Of a stretch of DNA of 64,000 nucleotides, positions 36,838 through 45,254 are shown in pieces; the stretch's first letter is position 1; every line of letters starts with the position of its first letter. The position numbers and the translations under genes were made by a program. Below the pieces are notes generated by a model. The model had not been told where the DNA came from. It made no database searches and worked only from the letters and a program-made list of their open reading frames with translations. The DNA comes from Paraburkholderia lacunae (GTDB lineage Bacteria; Pseudomonadota; Gammaproteobacteria; Burkholderiales; Burkholderiaceae), in contig NZ_QHKS01000031.1 in NCBI RefSeq assembly GCF_003353175.1, forward strand, positions 17,658 to 81,657. Direction: 5' to 3'.

Positions 36838-37917
36838 ATGTCAATGCCTCATGGCTGCACCAGCATCAGCGATCGGTTGCGCTGCTATACACCGGCGCTC
36901 GCCGGCGTGTCGCGCGCGCTGTTCGATGCGCGCGGCGGCCTCGGCGTGAAACCGGCAGCGGCGCAATCCTTGTCCTCTCACCGCACGGCGCGCCTGCGCA
37001 TCGGCAGCGCGCATGGCGAGCTGTGCGTTTGCGTCGATGTGAGCCGTCACGCCGCGCTCGAGGCGATTGCCCTGGAGCCGGACCCGGACCGTCGCGCGGC
37101 GCTCGGCAATCTGTGGCTCGCGGCACCGCTCGACACGCTTGCCGGTCACGGCGTCGCTCAGCCCTCGGTGCTGGACATTTCGCTCGATGCCGAACAGCCC
37201 GATAGCCAGAACGCCGCCGGCGCGCTCCACTTTGAATACGGACTGGCGGACAACCCCGCCCACACGGCGGTGCTGCTGGAAGCCCCCGCGCCTCTCGCGG
37301 CCGCGCTGGAGCGCCGCATGACCGGCACGCGCGCGGCTTCGGTCGCGCTGCCCGACGCGCTTGCCGCCATCGCCGTGCCAACCCGCATCCGCTTGCGTAC
37401 CCGCCGTTGCACGACGGCGCTACTGGCCTCGCTGCGCGTCGGCGACGTCCTGCTCGGATGGCCGCGCGCGAGCGGCTATGCGCAAAGCGCACCGCTCGAA
37501 CACGCGACCGTGCTATGGGGCGCAGCGGATGGTCGCGCCGCCTGCGCGCAGGCCCGCATCGACGGCCACCACATGACCCTTGAGACGTTCCCTGAGACGA
37601 TGAGCCACGATCCCGATCTTTCCCTTGAGAGCGCTGCCGGATTCGCCGGCGAGACCGCCACCGCGGAGCGCACCGTCGATCTGAACGAGGTCGAACTGCC
37701 CGTGCATATCGAAGTGGTGACCGTTAATCTGCCGCTCGGGCAAATCGCTGCGCTGCGGCCCGGCTACGTCCTGACGCTGCCGCTCAAGCTTGCCGATGCG
37801 GAAATCCGTCTCGTCGCGCATGGGCAGACGCTCGCGCTCGGCGAACTCGTCGCGGTCGGGGACAACCTCGGCCTCCTCATCCAGCACATTGCGAACTCCG
37901 ATGAACGGCACACCTGA
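36838..37917 (+). CDS. hrcQ: T3SS cytoplasmic ring protein HrcQ (SctQ)
   Basis: A 359-residue FliM/FliN-type protein. The C-terminal SpoA domain is clear (PVHIEVVTVNLPLGQIAALRPGYVLTLPL ... LGELVAVGDNLGLLI), and a more divergent first SpoA-like region lies near 37400. It builds the sorting platform with SctK and SctL. Here it is one fused gene, not split as hrcQA/hrcQB in Pseudomonas. Its 3' end overlaps hrcR by 17 bases. Confidence 0.9.
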   Translation: MSMPHGCTSISDRLRCYTPALAGVSRALFDARGGLGVKPAAAQSLSSHRTARLRIGSAHGELCVCVDVSRHAALEAIALEPDPDRRAALGNLWLAAPLDTLAGHGVAQPSVLDISLDAEQPDSQNAAGALHFEYGLADNPAHTAVLLEAPAPLAAALERRMTGTRAASVALPDALAAIAVPTRIRLRTRRCTTALLASLRVGDVLLGWPRASGYAQSAPLEHATVLWGAADGRAACAQARIDGHHMTLETFPETMSHDPDLSLESAAGFAGETATAERTVDLNEVELPVHIEVVTVNLPLGQIAALRPGYVLTLPLKLADAEIRLVAHGQTLALGELVAVGDNLGLLIQHIANSDERHT

Positions 37918-38548
37918 AATCGCCTCGCTGCTCGTCGCGGCGCTCGCGCTGGCCGTCTTGCCATTCGCCGCGATGGTGGTCACGTCCTACACGAAGATCG
38001 TGGTCGTGCTCGGGCTGCTGCGCAACGCGCTGGGCTTGCAGCAGGTGCCGCCCACTTCCGTGCTCAATGGCGTCGCCATCATGGTGTCGTGCTTCATCAT
38101 GGCGCCGGTCGGCATGGAAGCCATGCACCGCGCGCAGCTATCCAACGAGGCAGGCTCGGGCATGCAGGTGATGCCGCTTCTCGATGCCGCGCGCGAACCG
38201 TTTCGCGTGTTTCTGAAACGTCATGCGTCGGAGCGCGAGAAGGCCTTCTTTCTGCGCTCGGCCCGCGAAATCTGGCCGCCCGAGCGCGCCGCCGAACTCA
38301 AGCAGGACGATCTCATCGTGCTCGCGCCCGCCTTCACGCTGAGCGAGCTGACCGCGGCCTTCAAGATGGGCTTCCTGCTGTACCTCGCCTTCATCGTGAT
38401 CGACCTCGTCATCGCCAACGTGCTGATGGCGCTCGGGCTATCGCAGGTCAATCCGACCAACGTGGCCATTCCGTTCAAGCTGCTGCTGTTCGTTTCGATG
38501 GATGGATGGTCGACGCTGATCCACGGTCTCATCTCCACCTACAGGTAA
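37901..38548 (+). CDS. hrcR: T3SS export apparatus membrane protein HrcR (SctR)
   Basis: A 215-residue FliP/SctR protein of the export gate. Conserved blocks are TSYTKIVVVLGLLRNALGLQQVPP, the charged loop FLKRHASEREKAFF, and IANVLMALGLSQVNPTNVAIPFKLLLFV. Four membrane segments are visible. It starts inside the end of hrcQ, so translation is coupled. Confidence 0.96.
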   Translation: MNGTPEIASLLVAALALAVLPFAAMVVTSYTKIVVVLGLLRNALGLQQVPPTSVLNGVAIMVSCFIMAPVGMEAMHRAQLSNEAGSGMQVMPLLDAAREPFRVFLKRHASEREKAFFLRSAREIWPPERAAELKQDDLIVLAPAFTLSELTAAFKMGFLLYLAFIVIDLVIANVLMALGLSQVNPTNVAIPFKLLLFVSMDGWSTLIHGLISTYR

Positions 38549-38552
38549 CGCC

Positions 38553-38813
38553 GTGGAATACGACGCGATCACTCATTTCACCACGCAGGCGCTCACCCTG
38601 TGCCTGCTCGTATCGTTGCCGCCGGTGGCGGTGGCGGCCGTGACCGGCCTGCTCATCGCGTTCCTGCAAGCCGTCACGTCATTGCAGGATTCCAGCATTT
38701 CGCAGAGCGTGAAACTGGTGGTCGTCACGGTCGTCATCGTAATCGCCGCGCCATGGGGCGCGGCCGCGATCCAGAACTTCGCGCGCACCCTAGTACAGGT
38801 GATGTTCACATGA
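38553..38813 (+). CDS. hrcS: T3SS export apparatus membrane protein HrcS (SctS)
   Basis: An 86-residue FliQ/SctS protein with two membrane helices flanking the conserved GLLIAFLQAVTSLQDSSIS loop. It starts at GTG (38553), four bases after hrcR. The stop overlaps the next ATG (ATGA at 38810). Normal length. Confidence 0.95.
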   Translation: MEYDAITHFTTQALTLCLLVSLPPVAVAAVTGLLIAFLQAVTSLQDSSISQSVKLVVVTVVIVIAAPWGAAAIQNFARTLVQVMFT

Positions 38814-39706
38814 GCATTCCACGCATAGGCGGCGGCTACACGCCGCCCGCCGATCTTTCTTCGGATGCTGATACTGTCGCCCAGCAACAGGCGGCGCTGG
38901 CCGTGCCGCATCACCGTCACGGACATGCGCTGACGCGCGCCAAGCGCCCGTCGCTGAGGAAGCGCCGCAGCGCCGAGAGTCCGGACGCGAACGACCCCGC
39001 TGCCGAGAGCGAGGAACTGCTGATGATGCTCGACCAGCATCTGCGGCGCAGCCAGACCGACGTGATGCGGGTCGATGCGCGAGAGCCGCGCGGCAATCAG
39101 CATGGCTTCGATCAGGACGAGCATTCCGCGGGCGCTGAGCCGAACGACAAATGGGCGCGTTCCGACGACACGCACGATCTGCCTGCGCGCGCGCTGCCGA
39201 TGCGTTTTTCGCAGCGCGCGGCGCGCGACGAGACGGCGCTGTTGAAGCACTCGGGCGCGGTCAGCCATGGACCGGCTTGCTCGCCTGGCAATCAGGCCGA
39301 GGCTGCGCTGATCGGCGTGCAAACCGCGGCGCGCAAGCAGGAGCCGGCCGTTGCGGGCAAAGAGCCCGGGCGTGCCAGCCCGACGTATGTCGTGCTCGCG
39401 ATCGTCCGCGAATTTCTGCAGATGCCGGACGGCGAGCGCACCTCGCGCACCACGCTCGCCCAGATACGCGACCGGCTCGTATCGGCATCCACGCGGGCCG
39501 GACGCGACATGCAAAACAATCCACAAAGCAACACACAAAATGGAACGCGCGGGGCCGCTCGACGCCCGTTGTCCGCCGCGGAGGAATCGATGAATCTGCT
39601 GTTGCCCATCGCGCTGCTCAACCTCGGGCGCAGCCGCACCCGCGCGGGCCGCGCGATGGGCGTGTCCGCGCTTGCTGCACTGATCCGCCGCGGACGCGGA
39701 TGGTGA
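38810..39706 (+). CDS. HpaA/HrpV-position T3SS protein
   Basis: A 298-residue hydrophilic protein in the slot occupied by HpaA in Xanthomonas and HrpV in Ralstonia, between hrcS and sctD. It is rich in Arg, Ala, Asp and His, has basic clusters (RAKRPSLRKRR) and ends with a short amphipathic helix (LLPIALLNLGRSRTRAGRAM). HpaA is itself secreted and controls pilus and effector export with HpaB. Sequence similarity cannot be judged by eye; the call is positional. Confidence 0.65.
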   Translation: MSIPRIGGGYTPPADLSSDADTVAQQQAALAVPHHRHGHALTRAKRPSLRKRRSAESPDANDPAAESEELLMMLDQHLRRSQTDVMRVDAREPRGNQHGFDQDEHSAGAEPNDKWARSDDTHDLPARALPMRFSQRAARDETALLKHSGAVSHGPACSPGNQAEAALIGVQTAARKQEPAVAGKEPGRASPTYVVLAIVREFLQMPDGERTSRTTLAQIRDRLVSASTRAGRDMQNNPQSNTQNGTRGAARRPLSAAEESMNLLLPIALLNLGRSRTRAGRAMGVSALAALIRRGRGW

Positions 39707-39750
39707 CGGCGGGCGCCATCCCGTCAATCACAATCGAAGAGGTTTCGTTC

Positions 39751-40758
39751 ATGTCCAAAGAAATTCGCGTACTGACCGGCTTCCATGCCGGCGCTCAAAT
39801 AGAGTTGAGTACAACAATGATGTCGATCGGTGCCAAACCTGATGCGGACATCCTGATCAACGACTGGAGCGAGTGCACTATGCAGCTGGCAATCGATGCG
39901 GAAAACAATTTGACGATCGCTGTGCCCGGCGACGCTGGCATAGCGATGGACGACTTCATGCCGCGACGTTTCGGTGAAGTCGTGCTGTGCGCAGGCCCTG
40001 CCGACACGCGCTGGCCGTCCGATTTGCAACTGCTGGAGTCGATGCTGGCGGCGCAACCCGAAGGGCGCAAATACGACGGCGAAACGAGCGACGGCGTGTT
40101 TCCGGCCGGCCCGCCCTCCACACCGATCGTCATGCGTTCGCGCCGTTCACCATGGGTGCATGCCGGCGTCGCCGCCTTGCTGATCGGTTCGATGGGCGCA
40201 GCCGCGGTGGTGTTGCCGGCCGGCAAGACGACGCTGGCCGCCGACCGGCCGCAAGCGCGCGCCACGCTCGCCGAAGTGCAGCAGGCGCTGGCGCAGCTGC
40301 ATCAGCCGGATCTGGCGGTCGCGCGGCAGGGCGACGGGTTTCTCGTCACGGGCATCGCAGCGAACGCGGCCGAAGCCGGCAGAACGCGCGCCGCGCTTCA
40401 GGCACTGGCAGGCAATCGCCTGAACTGGAGCGTCAGGTCCGGTGACGAGATCGCCGGGTCGCTCGCGGAGTCGCTGCATGAAGCCAACCTGCACGTGAGT
40501 TATGCCGGTGCAGGCCGCCTCGAGGTAACCGGCAGCGCGCGCCATCCCGGCGAAGTACGCCAGGTGGTCGAACGGTTTCGCAGCGATATGGAGCCGCTTG
40601 TCGCGCGCATCGACGTGGACGTGACAAGCACCGACGACCTGAAAGTAGCCGGCGACATCGATTCGGCCTTGTCGGCGGACAGCGTGAAATACGTGGAATC
40701 GAGCGACGGCACGAAGAACTTCATAGCCGAACTGCCCAGCAACACCACCCTTCATTGA
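39751..40758 (+). CDS. sctD: T3SS inner-membrane ring protein SctD (HrpW/HrpD5-type)
   Basis: A 335-residue bitopic protein. The N-terminal 100 residues look like the SctD FHA-like domain (IRVLTGFHAGAQIELSTTMMSIG). One membrane span lies near residue 140 (VAALLIGSMGAAAVVLP), then periplasmic ring-building repeats, including GFLVTGIAANAAEAGRTRAAL and GRLEVTGSARHPGEV. It pairs with HrcJ in the inner ring. Confidence 0.88.
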   Translation: MSKEIRVLTGFHAGAQIELSTTMMSIGAKPDADILINDWSECTMQLAIDAENNLTIAVPGDAGIAMDDFMPRRFGEVVLCAGPADTRWPSDLQLLESMLAAQPEGRKYDGETSDGVFPAGPPSTPIVMRSRRSPWVHAGVAALLIGSMGAAAVVLPAGKTTLAADRPQARATLAEVQQALAQLHQPDLAVARQGDGFLVTGIAANAAEAGRTRAALQALAGNRLNWSVRSGDEIAGSLAESLHEANLHVSYAGAGRLEVTGSARHPGEVRQVVERFRSDMEPLVARIDVDVTSTDDLKVAGDIDSALSADSVKYVESSDGTKNFIAELPSNTTLH

Positions 40759-40769
40759 GGATGACCAAC

Positions 40770-41006
40770 ATGTACGAAGCGATGACCGACAAACTGATCG
40801 ACGTGCTCGACGACTTGCCGCAGGCGGTGGCACAGACGCACCGTCACGGTGAAGTGCGGGAAGTGGCGAGCGCACTCGACGCGATAGCCAACACCGTGGC
40901 CTCGCATTCAACGGATGCGGCAAGCACGGAAGCTCAGGCAGGACGTGTCGTTGTCGATGGATTTCGCGCCGCGGCGCAGTTGTGCCGCGGCGCAATCGAG
41001 CAGTAA
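40770..41006 (+). CDS. hrpX: HrpX/HrpD6-like small T3SS protein
   Basis: A 78-residue protein between sctD and the pilin gene, the place of Ralstonia hrpX and Xanthomonas hrpD6. GAGG sits nine bases before the ATG at 40770; an ATG at 40761 is the alternative. It is helical and hydrophilic with a conserved-looking VVDGFRAAAQLCRGAIEQ end. Its 3' two-thirds are repeated at 41337-41489. Confidence 0.65.
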   Translation: MYEAMTDKLIDVLDDLPQAVAQTHRHGEVREVASALDAIANTVASHSTDAASTEAQAGRVVVDGFRAAAQLCRGAIEQ

Positions 41007-41337
41007 CACTTGTACCGCGACACACACATGAGGTGTGCCGCGATGCAGGCGAACCGTGCGCAATCCGCAAGGGCCGCACATTTTCCCAGCGTTCCGCATG
41101 ACGCGGGACACTTTAGCGCAGTACCGCTGTTCAATTCTTTTAGGAGATTCAACATGTCCAGCAAGATCCCGACCGACGCAGGCGCAACTGGCAGCTCCAT
41201 CGCCGACATCTACAAGGCAATGGCTGAAGAAAACGAAATCAACAAGGCCAACACGACCGCGAAGCTTGCGACGATGGGCCCGAAGGCCGCGAAGGACATC
41301 GTAGGCTAAGCGCTTCGGCGCGCCATCCGGCCGCGCA
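40855..41337 (+). repeat. tandem duplication unit, copy 1 (483 bp)
   Basis: Carries the 3' part of hrpX, the leader and the whole of hrpY. Matches 41338-41820 at a constant offset of 483 bases with about eight substitutions and no indels that I can see. Confidence 0.9.
41154..41309 (+). CDS. hrpY: Hrp pilin candidate HrpY, copy 1
   Basis: A 51-residue Cys-free protein behind a strong AGGAG six bases upstream. The last half is helical (YKAMAEENEINKANTTAKLA) and the N-terminus is Ser/Thr/Gly/Ala-rich, consistent with a secreted pilus subunit. Its place after hrpX matches Ralstonia hrpY, the Hrp pilin, but it is shorter than the 80-90 residues usual there. Similarity is not provable by eye. The second copy encodes an identical protein. 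Confidence 0.6.
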   Translation: MSSKIPTDAGATGSSIADIYKAMAEENEINKANTTAKLATMGPKAAKDIVG

Positions 41338-41489
41338 TGCGGAAAGTGGCGAGCGCACTCGACGCGATAGCCAACACCGTGGTCTGGCATTCAACGGATG
41401 CGGCAAGCACGGAAGCTCAGGCAGGACGTGTCGTTGTCGATGGATTTCGCGCCGCGGCGCAGTTGTGCCGCGCCGCAATCGAGCAGTAA
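41337..41489 (+). pseudogene. truncated hrpX copy
   Basis: The 3' two-thirds of hrpX repeated by the duplication and opened by a fortuitous ATG at the junction, giving a 50-residue frame (MRKVASALDAIANTVVWHST...). It lacks the N-terminal helix and has three changes relative to hrpX (AS to VW and G to A). It has no good ribosome site, so it may be untranslated or act as a short partner. Confidence 0.6.
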
Positions 41490-41820
41490 CACTTGCACCG
41501 CGACACACACATGAGGTGTCCCGCGATGCAGGCGAACCGTGCGCAATCCGCAAGGGCCGCACATTTTCCCAGCGTTCCGCATGACGCGGGACACTTTAGC
41601 GCAGTACCGCTGTTCAATTCTATTAGGAGATTCAACATGTCCAGCAAGATCCCGACCGACGCAGGCGCAACTGGCAGCTCCATCGCCGACATCTACAAGG
41701 CAATGGCTGAAGAAAACGAAATCAACAAGGCCAACACGACCGCGAAGCTTGCGACGATGGGCCCGAAGGCCGCGAAGGACATCGTAGGCTAAGCGCTCCG
41801 GCGCGCCATCCGGCCGCGCA
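41338..41820 (+). repeat. tandem duplication unit, copy 2 (483 bp)
   Basis: Second copy of the unit at 40855-41337. The terminator at 41828-41868 lies only behind this copy, so one transcript probably carries both hrpY copies. Confidence 0.9.
41637..41792 (+). CDS. hrpY: Hrp pilin candidate HrpY, copy 2
   Basis: The 51-residue product is identical to copy 1 at 41154-41309, and the ribosome site AGGAG is conserved; one base differs just before it. Identity of the coding part, while the flanks already carry changes, suggests selection on both copies or recent conversion. A strong terminator follows 35 bp later. Extra dosage of a pilus subunit is a plausible benefit. Confidence 0.6.
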   Translation: MSSKIPTDAGATGSSIADIYKAMAEENEINKANTTAKLATMGPKAAKDIVG

Positions 41821-41827
41821 TGGTGCG

Positions 41828-41868
41828 CCGGTTGAGAACCGTCCGCGGTTCCCAACCGGTTTTTTTTT
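41828..41868 (+). terminator. rho-independent terminator after hrpY
   Basis: A 13-bp stem with one mismatch (41828-41840 with 41847-41859) and a run of nine T. It ends the hrcU-to-hrpY operon. Confidence 0.9.
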
Positions 41869-41929
41869 GCTCTGCCGCGTGGGCCATCCACCTACAGACC
41901 TGTGTTCGTGAAGCGATTCGGCGATAGCG

Positions 41930-42385
41930 ATGAGTATCGAAAGACGTGATGAACTGATCTGCGAGATTTGCGAACTGCGCGACATGCCCGCGCCGGACGC
42001 CGTGCTGGAGCGCGGTGTGCTGGAGATCGACGGCTTCGACGCGGCGATCGACCATTTCGAGGAAGACCCCGACGCGCTGTACATGACGTTCCAGTTCGGC
42101 ATCGTCACGGCGGGGCGCACGTTGCGCGTGTTTCGCCTGTTGCTGGAGGCGAATCTCGCCGTCTATGCGCAGGACCAGGCGCAGCTCGGCCTGGAGGCGG
42201 ATACCGGCGCGATCGTTCTGATCGCGCGCGTGGCGTTGAGCGAGGAAATCACGGGGCAGTGGATGCTCGAGCTGATTGAGCACTATGTCGAGCACGGGCG
42301 CTATTGGCGGGACAACATCTTCGTCGCTCGCGACGACATGTTCGAAAACCTCGCTCGTGGCGACTACGTATGGATCCGCGCATGA
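41930..42385 (+). CDS. hpaB: HpaB general type III export chaperone
   Basis: A 151-residue acidic CesT-like protein (ALYMTFQFGIVTAGRTLRVFRLLLEANLAVY is the most telling stretch), the general effector chaperone and exit-control factor of group 2 systems. It docks effectors to HrcN. Position downstream of hrpY matches Ralstonia. No exact hrpII box precedes it; its promoter is unclear because the terminator at 41868 separates it from the upstream operon. Confidence 0.88.
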   Translation: MSIERRDELICEICELRDMPAPDAVLERGVLEIDGFDAAIDHFEEDPDALYMTFQFGIVTAGRTLRVFRLLLEANLAVYAQDQAQLGLEADTGAIVLIARVALSEEITGQWMLELIEHYVEHGRYWRDNIFVARDDMFENLARGDYVWIRA

Positions 42386-42409
42386 ACCTTCTTTTCAACG
42401 GAGAATGAA

Positions 42410-42634
42410 ATGACCCAAGTCAGCCATAGTCACAGCACGACCAACAGTCCTTCGACCCACAAGACGGACGATAAGGACACGAAGAACACGGGCAAGAAGG
42501 ACGACCAGGGAGGCAGCCCGGCCGATCTGGATGCCGCGATCCAGGCCTTCGGCACGCAGGTGATGATGCAGATCTTCCAGGATCAGCAGGAACGCAGGGC
42601 TGAGGCACGCGAGGAGGACGAGGACGCTGCCTGA
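42410..42634 (+). CDS. small hydrophilic protein in the hpaB operon
   Basis: A 74-residue protein 24 bp after hpaB with AACGGAGAATGAA just before it. Residues 1-38 are His/Ser/Thr/Lys/Asp-rich; residues 39-62 form an amphipathic helix (DLDAAIQAFGTQVMMQIFQ), ending in an acidic tail. It occupies the hrpZ slot of Ralstonia. Function unknown; a secreted regulator or HpaB partner is possible. Confidence 0.6.
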   Translation: MTQVSHSHSTTNSPSTHKTDDKDTKNTGKKDDQGGSPADLDAAIQAFGTQVMMQIFQDQQERRAEAREEDEDAA

Positions 42635-42636
42635 GC

Positions 42637-42676
42637 GCGGGCCGTTCGCGTCATGCGTCGTGACGCGACGGCCCGC
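42637..42676. terminator. convergent hairpin between the hpaB operon and hrpG
   Basis: A long GC stem (42637-42653 with 42661-42676) with one bulged T, between convergent genes. No strong T-tract. Confidence 0.6.
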
Positions 42677-42729
42677 CAGCGCCGGCCGCCCCGACAGGCG
42701 AGGCGAGGCGCGACGCAAGCGGAGGGCTG

Positions 42730-43584
42730 CTACGCCGCCGTCACGACGAACTGCGCGGATGAATCGCAAGCGCGATCGAACAACGTACCGTCGCCACCGC
42801 GCCGCGTAGCGCCCTGCCCCAAACTCACCGGCAGCGTATCGAACCCCGCTCGCGCGTCGGCGTCGAAGCAGGACTGCGCCGCCTGAGCGACATCGAGCTT
42901 GTAGCCGAGCGCATACACGGTCTTGAGATTCAGCTCGGCGGTGCGCGATAGCTGCAGTTTCTTGCGCAGCTTGTAGACGTGCTGCTCCAGCGTGCGCGCG
43001 GCGATCTGCTCCGTCGCACCCCAGACGCCGGCTGCGATCTGCGCGCGGCTAAGAAATTTTCCGGGGTTCGAAAAGAACATCCAGGCGATCGAGAACTCGC
43101 GCGCTGTCAGCGAAATCCCGACGCCGTCGATCGTCGCGAGACCGAGATCCCGCTGAAGCACGTAGCGGCCGATCTGGATCTGATGCGTGACCGTATCGGA
43201 AAAACGCCGCTGCAACGCCAGATGGACGCGAAAGCGGATCTGCTCGATATCGACGCGATTCACGACGTCGGTCGCCCCCGCGTCGATCCAGCGCAACAGT
43301 CCCGACCAGCTCGACTGGTGCGTCAGTACGATCACCGGCGTGCACACGTCGGCGTTGCAGTCGCGCCACGACAGCAACGCACTGGTTGGTGTCGGATCGG
43401 TCCTGGCGTCGATCAGCACCAGGTCATAACGGTTCGCACGCATTGCGCGCAGCAAATCGAGTTCACTCGGGAACGGCTCGATGACGACTCCATCTCCGGT
43501 AAAGGTTTCGGAAACAGTCCGTCGAAGCAGCCGGTCGTCGGTTGCAATGGCAAATAACAGGTTATTGTTCACCGCGGTTCGCAT
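42730..43584 (-). CDS. hrpG: HrpG-type OmpR-family response regulator
   Basis: About 284 residues: a receiver domain (YDLVLIDARTD supplies the phospho-acceptor Asp) and an OmpR winged helix (LTAREFSIAWMFFSNPGKFLSRAQIAAGVWG ... LEQHVYKLRKKLQL ... LKTVYALGYKL). The receiver lysine position after GATDVV is Arg. HrpG sits above hrpB in Ralstonia and Burkholderia cascades, responding to plant contact or metabolism. A 50-residue Ala/Asp/Gly tail follows the winged helix. The ATG at 43584 has no strong ribosome site, so the start is uncertain. Confidence 0.85.
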   Translation of the reverse strand: MRTAVNNNLLFAIATDDRLLRRTVSETFTGDGVVIEPFPSELDLLRAMRANRYDLVLIDARTDPTPTSALLSWRDCNADVCTPVIVLTHQSSWSGLLRWIDAGATDVVNRVDIEQIRFRVHLALQRRFSDTVTHQIQIGRYVLQRDLGLATIDGVGISLTAREFSIAWMFFSNPGKFLSRAQIAAGVWGATEQIAARTLEQHVYKLRKKLQLSRTAELNLKTVYALGYKLDVAQAAQSCFDADARAGFDTLPVSLGQGATRRGGDGTLFDRACDSSAQFVVTAA

Positions 43585-44075
43585 CCCAAAAAGGCATCCA
43601 CGCTTCTCGATTCCTGCCGTCACCCCTCCAGCGGAGACGGCGGCGTTTCCCCAAAGCACAACTTTTTATCCCCTCGCCCGTCTGGTCGTCGTGGTTTTAG
43701 TCAATGGCTGTAGCGGCGTAATTCAAGACCCATTGCATCGCGCCATCAGCATTGATCGTATCGGGCGAGGTCTCTCTCTCCGTTAGTGCATCGGGAGCGC
43801 GCGGTGGATGCGTATTGCGTGGATATTTTCATGCGACGAGCCAGAATCCAGTTCGCGAGGCAGAGCATCTTCCGACAACTCTCGTGAATTGCGTGCCATT
43901 CCACGCGATACAGTCGTGAACCGGCTTGCGCGGCGTCATGCGAAAAAAATTACGGCCTGTATCGCGACTGAAAGCATCTTGTAGCGTTGATGACCGTTAC
44001 CTTGCGCCACGCGAACAGCGAATCCGCAATGCCGGCTGCTCAAGGACGGTTTCCGCTGTTGATGCGCACACACAC
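43585..44075. other. hrpG upstream intergenic region
   Basis: About 490 bp with no gene I trust and no exact hrpII box. It holds a perfect 10-bp inverted repeat, CGCGATACAG at 43904-43913 and its complement at 43957-43966. AT-rich patches near 43670-43730 and 43820 could be hrpG promoter elements. Confidence 0.4.
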
Positions 44076-44393
44076 TTACTGTTCCGGATTGCCAATCGAG
44101 TCCGTCCTGGAGACGCCATTGTCCACAAGCAAATGGCGCCGCGTGAGCCAATCGATGTTGTGCCGGCCCGGCTCGCCCGCCGCACGTGCTTGCGGATTCG
44201 CGGCGCGCGGCGGCATGGATGTCTTGCCGCCCGGCGCCGCGGCGCTTGCCGGACGCCGCGGCAACAGCAGAGCACCAGGCGCGGTCAGGCTGCGCGCAAC
44301 CGGCCTCGGACTGACGCCTGCCGTCGGCGGCGTGGCCGTGTCCGCGCTGGAGCGGGTAGCGTGGAAGAAACGCGAAAGACGGTTGATCGTCAT
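44076..44393 (-). CDS. small candidate type III secreted protein
   Basis: A 105-residue protein, basic and Ala/Pro/Arg-rich (start MTINRLSRFFHATRSSADTA), with AGGG five bases before the ATG. No domain, membrane span or signal peptide is visible. It is preceded by an exact hrpII box at 44535-44558 that is divergent from the box of hpaH. Another frame on the same strand (43936-44568) is open but starts inside the box and has no support. Function unknown. Confidence 0.55.
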   Translation of the reverse strand: MTINRLSRFFHATRSSADTATPPTAGVSPRPVARSLTAPGALLLPRRPASAAAPGGKTSMPPRAANPQARAAGEPGRHNIDWLTRRHLLVDNGVSRTDSIGNPEQ

Positions 44394-44493
44394 AAACCCT
44401 CGCAATGGAGCGTCGTCTGTTTAAGCGGCGTAGTACGGCCCCACCGCGTGGCCGCGCGCTGACGGCGACGGTTCGGCGGAGGCGCTCGATGCC

Positions 44494-44558
44494 ATATTGG
44501 ACGTTTCGCAAGGCACCGCGTTGCAAGCGCCTTGCGAAAAGCTGAACCCCTGCGCGAA
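44494..44558 (-). promoter_or_regulatory. hrpII box and -10 for the 105-aa protein
   Basis: Minus strand: TTCG (44558-44555), 16 bases, TTCG (44538-44535), 35 bases, CAATAT (44499-44494). An 11-bp inverted repeat (44504-44514 with 44529-44539) overlaps the promoter. Confidence 0.7.
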
Positions 44559-44660
44559 TGAATGCCACGCGCGGCCTTCATCCTCGCTCCTCGCCAACGT
44601 CCTTTATGGCGGCGCAAATACTGGGACATACATAGGGCCCGCGCGCCTCGCGCAACATGG

Positions 44661-44723
44661 TTCGCACGCGACCTCATGTTTTCGCGCCGTCGCTTCGAAT
44701 TCCAGATGGAGGGCGATCACAAT
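44661..44723 (+). promoter_or_regulatory. hrpII box and -10 for hpaH
   Basis: TTCG (44661-44664), 16 bases, TTCG (44681-44684), exactly 33 bases, CACAAT (44718-44723). The hpaH ATG at 44760 follows. Confidence 0.88.
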
Positions 44724-44759
44724 CGCGCCGTTCACCGGTACGCATTCGAGGAGACCGTC

Positions 44760-45254
44760 ATGCGCCACGCCATCCGTCATCGTCCGCCGCTTACGCGCCG
44801 CGCGCTGATCGCCATCGCCGTCGATATTGCGCTCGGCCTCGCCGCGCAGCCCGCATGGGCCGACTGCTTCGACGACGCAGGGGCGTACCAGCGCGTCAAT
44901 CCGATGGTGCTGCGGGCGATCGCATGGCAGGAGTCGCATAACCGGCCCAACGCGACGCATCTGAACGCAAACGGCTCGCTCGACTACGGCGTCATGCAGA
45001 TCAACTCCATTCACCTGCGCGACCTGGCGCGCTACCACATCGATCGCGATGCGCTGATGCAGCCGTGCAAGAACGTGTATATCGCGGCCTGGCATTTGCG
45101 CGGCAAGATGGACAAATACGGCAACACCTGGGCCGCGATTGGGGCCTACCATTCGGAGACCCCTGCCGAGCGGGACCTGTACGCGCGCCACATCGCCGCG
45201 ATCCTCGCGGGCTGGCATCAACTGCGGCAGCCGGAGCATGTCGCTCAAAAATGA
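44760..45254 (+). CDS. hpaH: T3SS-associated lytic transglycosylase HpaH
   Basis: A 164-residue periplasmic SLT-family transglycosylase that opens peptidoglycan for pilus assembly. The signal peptide ends near AWA-D34. Catalytic Glu58 is in AIAWQESHN, with the family motifs GSLDYGVMQINS and CKNVYIAAWHL following. GAGGAG precedes the ATG at 44760. Driven by an exact hrpII box. Confidence 0.9.
   Translation: MRHAIRHRPPLTRRALIAIAVDIALGLAAQPAWADCFDDAGAYQRVNPMVLRAIAWQESHNRPNATHLNANGSLDYGVMQINSIHLRDLARYHIDRDALMQPCKNVYIAAWHLRGKMDKYGNTWAAIGAYHSETPAERDLYARHIAAILAGWHQLRQPEHVAQK

Noticed and set aside
43936..44568. A 210-codon minus-strand frame next to hpaH
   Set aside because: It would begin inside the hrpII box; the 105-residue frame starting at 44393 has a ribosome site and lies downstream of the -10.
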